Origin: Burkholderia sp.
GTDB lineage: Bacteria > Pseudomonadota > Gammaproteobacteria > Burkholderiales > Burkholderiaceae
NCBI GenBank assembly: GCA_030151225.1
Contig: JASLEG010000350.1
Coordinates: forward strand, 1 to 17,783
Direction of reading: 5' to 3'
Length of the DNA stretch: 17,783 nt
Shown piece by piece: positions 14,798-17,783 of the stretch; positions within the stretch are counted from its first letter, which is position 1; each line of letters opens with the position of its first letter. The notes beneath the pieces were generated by a model, which did no database searches, was not told where the DNA came from, and worked only from the letters and a program-made list of their open reading frames with translations. The position numbers and the translations under genes were made by a program.

Positions 14798-14947
14798 TTA
14801 CCTGGCGGGCCGGCGCGGCTCGAGCCGGCGGCGGCGCGGCGCCACGCCGGCCACGCCCGACCCGACCAGCTCGCAGTGCGGCGGCCGCACCACCTCGGCG
14901 GCCAGCGCGCCGGCCGCGAACAGCAGCATCGACACGAGCCGCCTCAT
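14798..14947 (-). CDS. Small predicted exported protein, 49 residues
   Basis: Not recognised as a member of any known family. The ATG (14947) overlaps the GFA stop as ATGA, and a very strong ribosome binding site, GGAGGAGGA (14959-14951), lies just upstream. Nearly every third codon position is G or C, as in the neighbouring genes. The product starts with a Sec-like signal (MRRLVSMLLFAAGALAA, cleavage plausible after ALAA). About 32 mature residues follow, holding one His-Cys pair (PPHCEL) and an Arg-rich end (RRRRLEPRRPAR). The response regulator begins 15 bases later. It might be a periplasmic partner or modulator of the sensor kinase; this rests on position alone. A degenerate remnant of a larger exported protein is the alternative. 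Confidence 0.55.
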   Translation of the reverse strand: MRRLVSMLLFAAGALAAEVVRPPHCELVGSGVAGVAPRRRRLEPRRPAR

Positions 14948-15315
14948 GCGTCCTCCTCCACCACCGACAGGCTCGCGCCGTTGGCCACCGTGCCTTCGAG
15001 CGAGAACGTGTCCACCCCGTCGAGGCAGCCGAGATTGACGCGCCACAGCTTCGGATCGCGGCGCGTCTGATGGAAGGTGTAGATGCCGCAATGCCGGCAG
15101 AAATAATGCTTCGCCACGCGCGTGTTGAACTGGTAGAGCGTGAGGTCGCCCTCGCCGCTCAGGATCTTCAGTTGCTCGGCGGGGAAGAACGGCGACATCA
15201 GCGCCCCCTTGCGCCGGCACAGGCTGCAATTGCAGCGCCCGGCCGGCGTGGCCGGCGTGTTCACCTCGAACTTCACCGTGCCGCAATGGCACGATCCCTT
15301 CAGCCAGTCGCTCAT
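14944..15315 (-). CDS. GFA (DUF636/Mss4-like) zinc-binding protein
   Basis: Small cytoplasmic protein of 123 residues from the family of glutathione-dependent formaldehyde-activating enzyme, most members of which have no proven substrate. The conserved cysteines are visible: CHC (C9, C11), CNCSLC (C28, C30, C33) and FCRHCGIYTFH (C73, C76), which together bind zinc in the fold. The start at ATG 15315 is preferred because GAGG lies about eight bases upstream and the Cys pair then falls at residue 9, as is usual. Its stop overlaps the start of the small exported ORF, placing it first in the GFA-ORF-regulator-kinase run. Whether it shares a function with the two-component system is unknown. Confidence 0.9.
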   Translation of the reverse strand: MSDWLKGSCHCGTVKFEVNTPATPAGRCNCSLCRRKGALMSPFFPAEQLKILSGEGDLTLYQFNTRVAKHYFCRHCGIYTFHQTRRDPKLWRVNLGCLDGVDTFSLEGTVANGASLSVVEEDA

Positions 15316-15370
15316 GATGGACGCCTCGTCGAATGCGTGATCGATTTCATGATGGGTGGTCGGGCTCGCC

Positions 15371-15388
15371 GGCGGCGGCGGCGGCGGC
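15371..15388. repeat. (GGC)6 trinucleotide tract
   Basis: Six tandem GGC units in the 131-bp gap between the alpha/beta hydrolase and GFA genes, about 56 bases upstream of the GFA start on the minus strand (read there as GCC). Length variation between strains is possible. Confidence 0.8.
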
Positions 15389-15446
15389 GCCGACAAGGAT
15401 AGCCCGACCGCGGCCGGGTGGCCCGATTTTGTTGCACGCGGGGCGC

Positions 15447-16499
15447 TCACAGCCGCGTGACGTCCAGCATCGCGTCGGCGAACGCGCGCGGCGCCTCCTG
15501 CGGCAGGTTGTGGCCGATGCCGCCGCCGAGCGTGCGATGCCGGTACTTGCCCGTGAACTGCCTCGCGTAGGCGGCCGGCTCCGGATGCGGCGCGCCGTTC
15601 GCGTCGCCCTCCAGCGTGAGGGTCGGCACGCCGATGGCGGGCGCGGCCGCGAGGCGCTGCTCGATCGCGTCGTACTGGCGCTCGCCGTCGGCGAGGCCGA
15701 GCCGCCAGCGGTAGTTGGACACCACCACGGCCACGTGATCGGGATTGTGGAAGGCGGCGGCGCTGCGCGCGTAGGTGGCGTCGTCGAACTGCCATTGCGG
15801 CGAGGCGAGCCGCCAGATCAGCTTGTTGAAGGCCTCGACGTTGGCCGCGTAGCCGGCCGCGCCGCGCTCGGTCGAGAAATAGTATTGATACCACCACTGC
15901 AGCTCGGCCGCCGGCGGCAGCGGCTTGCGATTGGCCGCCACGCTGCCGATCAGGTAGCCGCTGACCGACACCAGCCCCACCACGCGCTCGGGCCACAGCG
16001 CGGCGATCGTGTCGGCCGTGCGCGCGCCCCAGTCGTAGCCGCCGAACACGGCGCGCTCGATTCGCAGCGCGTCCATCAGCGCGAGCACGTCGATCGCCGT
16101 CACGCATTGCTGGCCGTTGCGCGGCGTGTCGGCGGCGAGAAAGCGCGTGCTGCCGTAGCCGCGCAGGTACGGCACGATCACGCGGTAGCCCTGCGCCGTC
16201 AGCCGCGGCACGACCTCGGCGTAACTGTGGATGTCGTACGGCCAGCCGTGCAGCAGGATCGCCACCGGGCCGTTGCGCGGGCCGGCATCGACATGGCCGA
16301 CGTCGAGCACGCCGGCGCGGATCTGCTGGATCGGGCCGAAGCCGGCGGCCTCGCCGGCTACGCCGGGCGCGGCGCCCGCCTGTGCGTCAGGGCTGGCGCC
16401 GCGCGCGAGTTCCGACAGGCTGGTACCCGCCAGCGCGACGCTGGCGGCCAGGGTGCCGCCGAGCAGGCGGCGACGGCGAAGATCGACCGGGGTGGGCAT
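15447..16499 (-). CDS. Tat-exported alpha/beta hydrolase, epoxide-hydrolase-like
   Basis: Hydrolase of 350 residues with a twin-arginine signal (LRRRRLLGGTLAASVALAG, residues 7-25), so it is probably folded in the cytoplasm and exported. The fold shows the oxyanion motif HGWP (84-87), RGYGST (113-118), the nucleophile elbow GGYDWGA with D156, a candidate acid D299 (LEGDANG) and H330 (GIGHN). An Asp nucleophile with HGxP points to epoxide hydrolases or haloalkane dehalogenases rather than esterases. The lid region (about 196-250) is rich in Trp and Tyr (QWWYQYYFS), suitable for the ring-opening tyrosines of epoxide hydrolases. The start at ATG 16499 has GGAG about eight bases upstream. The physiological substrate is unknown. 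An array of GTATC boxes overlaps its promoter. Confidence 0.9.
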   Translation of the reverse strand: MPTPVDLRRRRLLGGTLAASVALAGTSLSELARGASPDAQAGAAPGVAGEAAGFGPIQQIRAGVLDVGHVDAGPRNGPVAILLHGWPYDIHSYAEVVPRLTAQGYRVIVPYLRGYGSTRFLAADTPRNGQQCVTAIDVLALMDALRIERAVFGGYDWGARTADTIAALWPERVVGLVSVSGYLIGSVAANRKPLPPAAELQWWYQYYFSTERGAAGYAANVEAFNKLIWRLASPQWQFDDATYARSAAAFHNPDHVAVVVSNYRWRLGLADGERQYDAIEQRLAAAPAIGVPTLTLEGDANGAPHPEPAAYARQFTGKYRHRTLGGGIGHNLPQEAPRAFADAMLDVTRL

Positions 16500-16539
16500 T
16501 GCAGTGGCTCCGTTGCGTTGAATGAATGACGTGAACGGA

Positions 16540-16600
16540 TTTATATCGGAGCCGGCCCGGCGCCTTGTATCCCAATGTATCCAGGCGGATACGCGATACA
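16540..16600 (-). promoter_or_regulatory. Hydrolase promoter with array of GTATC boxes
   Basis: A -10 box TATAAA lies at 16545-16540 on the minus strand, while the -35 position holds only the poor ACAAGG (16568-16563). Directly upstream are four GTATC half-sites: TGTATC at 16566 and 16576, and GGATAC at 16587 and GATACA at 16595 in the opposite orientation. The central pair forms a 16-bp palindrome, GTATCC-N4-GGATAC (16577-16592). A weak -35 with symmetric sites upstream fits an activator; a repressor of TetR type is also possible. Confidence 0.5.
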
Positions 16601-16609
16601 AAGCGATTC

Positions 16610-16653
16610 AAAAATGTGGCGCATCGGCATCGCGAGCGGGCCGCCCGCGCCAC
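16610..16653 (-). terminator. Rho-independent terminator of the porin gene
   Basis: On the minus strand GTGGCGC (16653-16647) pairs with GCGCCAC (16622-16616). One A and five T residues (16614-16610) follow at once. The loop is 24 bases and GC-rich, with room for inner pairing. It starts 20 bases after the porin stop and separates it from the hydrolase promoter. Confidence 0.6.
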
Positions 16654-16672
16654 CGGGCAGCCCGTTTCGCGA

Positions 16673-17783
16673 TCAGAACCGGTGCGTGATGCCGCTCATC
16701 AGCGCCAGCTGGTTCGCGGTGCCGGACGCGCCGAGCCCGTTGATGTTGGCCACCGCCGCCTGCCCGGTGGAGTCGGTGCCCGACGCATGCTGATACAGCC
16801 CGACCAGATACACCTGGGTGCGCTTGGACAGGATCCAGGTGACGCCGAGATCGCCCTGCTGGTAGGTCACGTGGTTGGCGCCGTAGCCGCGCGTGTAGTC
16901 GTAGGCGGCGCCCAGCAGCCAGGCCGCGCCGAGGTAGTAGCGCAGGTTCAGCTCGGCGTTGTGGAAGGCCGCCGAGCCACGGTAGCCGAGCGGATCGAGC
17001 CCGGCATGCGCGCCGAGCTCGCCGAAGCGGGTGTTCGTGTACACGGCGCCCACGATGGCCGGGCCCACGGTGTAGGTGCCGCCGAGCGCCACGATCTGCT
17101 CGCTGCCGGCCGACGCGTAGCCCGAGTACACGCGGCTCGCGGCCATGTTGCTGGCGGTGGTGCTCGAGGTGGCGTTGTTCCCGAAATACGAGAAGTTCGG
17201 GTCCTTCACGTGCACGTAGGCGGCGCCGAGCACGAGCGGGCCGCCCGTGTAGCCGAGCCCGAGCGACCAGATGCCGTTGCGGCCGAACTGCCCCGGCACC
17301 CCGCCGAAGCTGTACAGGCCGCTCGCGCGGAAACCGTGCACGGTCGGCGTGGTGTACTTGACCGAGTTGTTCGAGCGATAGTCGTTGTTGGTGTTGTCGA
17401 GATCGCCGGGGTGGCCGCCGAGGTAGGTCGCCCATTGCGTGCCGGCGATGAACGGGCCGATGAAGTCAACCACCGCGTCGTACTGGCGGCCCATCGTGAG
17501 CGTGCCGGCGCGCTGCGAGGCCAGCCCCACCCAGGCCTGCCGGCCGAATTCGTCGCCGCCCTGCTGAAAGCCGCCGGTGGTGGACGAGTAGCCGTTCTCG
17601 AGGTCGAACACGGCGCGCAGGCCGTTGCCGAGATCCTCGCTGCCGCGCAGGCCCCAGCGGTTGCCGAGCACGTTGCTGCTGTTCATCTCCACCTGATGCC
17701 TGCCGCCCACGTTGTTCGCGTAGACGACGGCGGTATCGATGGTGCCGTACAGCGTGACGCTCGACTGCGCCTGCGCGAGCGGG
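16673..17783 (-). CDS. Gram-negative trimeric porin, N terminus outside the window
   Basis: Outer-membrane general porin of the Burkholderia/Neisseria type. 369 residues are visible; the first about 15-20 residues, the front of the signal peptide, lie beyond base 17783. The visible start PLAQAQSSVTLYGTIDTAVV contains the end of the signal peptide (cleavage plausible after AQA) and the first beta strand. It is followed by the hallmark NRWGLRGSEDLGNGLRAVFDLENGY. A loop-3-like segment follows GRQYDAVVDFIGPF and should constrict the pore. The protein ends in the C-terminal insertion signal GITHRF with terminal Phe, as expected for BAM substrates. The gene stands alone, with its own terminator. 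Substrate preference cannot be read from the sequence. Confidence 0.95.
   Translation of the reverse strand, partial: PLAQAQSSVTLYGTIDTAVVYANNVGGRHQVEMNSSNVLGNRWGLRGSEDLGNGLRAVFDLENGYSSTTGGFQQGGDEFGRQAWVGLASQRAGTLTMGRQYDAVVDFIGPFIAGTQWATYLGGHPGDLDNTNNDYRSNNSVKYTTPTVHGFRASGLYSFGGVPGQFGRNGIWSLGLGYTGGPLVLGAAYVHVKDPNFSYFGNNATSSTTASNMAASRVYSGYASAGSEQIVALGGTYTVGPAIVGAVYTNTRFGELGAHAGLDPLGYRGSAAFHNAELNLRYYLGAAWLLGAAYDYTRGYGANHVTYQQGDLGVTWILSKRTQVYLVGLYQHASGTDSTGQAAVANINGLGASGTANQLALMSGITHRF

Noticed and set aside
1..17783. CRISPR arrays, insertion sequences, phage, toxin-antitoxin or defence genes
   Set aside because: No spaced direct repeats, transposase or integrase motifs, or defence domains were seen on either strand.

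Overview
The window is about 17.8 kb of very GC-rich DNA with almost exclusively G/C third codon positions and dense genes separated by short gaps. Gene content (PQQ glucose dehydrogenase, CIO-type bd oxidase, polyphosphate-type glucokinase beside zwf, trimeric porin, GFA protein, BKACE operon) fits a betaproteobacterium, most likely Burkholderia or a close relative. That assignment is by recognition of protein families and was not searched. No tRNA, rRNA, insertion sequence, phage gene, CRISPR array or plasmid function was found.

Layout. (1) 1-4050, minus strand: the N-terminal part of a membrane-bound PQQ glucose dehydrogenase (gcd, cut by the window edge). A 680-bp non-coding gap carrying three consecutive inverted repeats follows, then cydB-cydA encoding a cyanide-insensitive-type quinol oxidase. 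Gcd puts electrons into ubiquinone and the bd oxidase takes them out, so the two fit together physiologically. (2) 4323-5633, minus: a divergent ClC-family transporter with degenerate selectivity motifs. (3) 5832-9866, plus: a self-contained catabolic operon of a GntR/FCD regulator (TTG start, with two perfect 10-bp palindromes between its promoter and ribosome binding site), an SDR dehydrogenase, a BKACE beta-keto acid cleavage enzyme and an MFS carrier. The likely logic is import of a beta-hydroxy acid, oxidation to a beta-keto acid, and cleavage with acetyl-CoA; the substrate is unknown. (4) 9897-12406, minus: zwf followed by a ppgK-type ROK glucokinase, which together take glucose to 6-phosphogluconolactone. 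(5) 12717-15315, minus: GFA zinc protein, a 49-residue predicted exported peptide, an OmpR-type response regulator and an EnvZ-like histidine kinase, joined by ATGA overlaps or short gaps. (6) 15447-17783, minus: a Tat-exported epoxide-hydrolase-like alpha/beta hydrolase preceded by an array of GTATC boxes, a porin terminator, and a trimeric porin lacking only its extreme N terminus.

Much of the window concerns glucose: periplasmic oxidation (Gcd), cytoplasmic phosphorylation and oxidation (PpgK, Zwf), and a two-component system just upstream of zwf. The least understood parts are the BKACE operon with its operator pair, the small exported ORF inside the two-component operon, and the inverted-repeat cluster upstream of gcd. 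The two gene-free stretches over 300 bp are 959-1637 and 12407-12716, and both are described as features.
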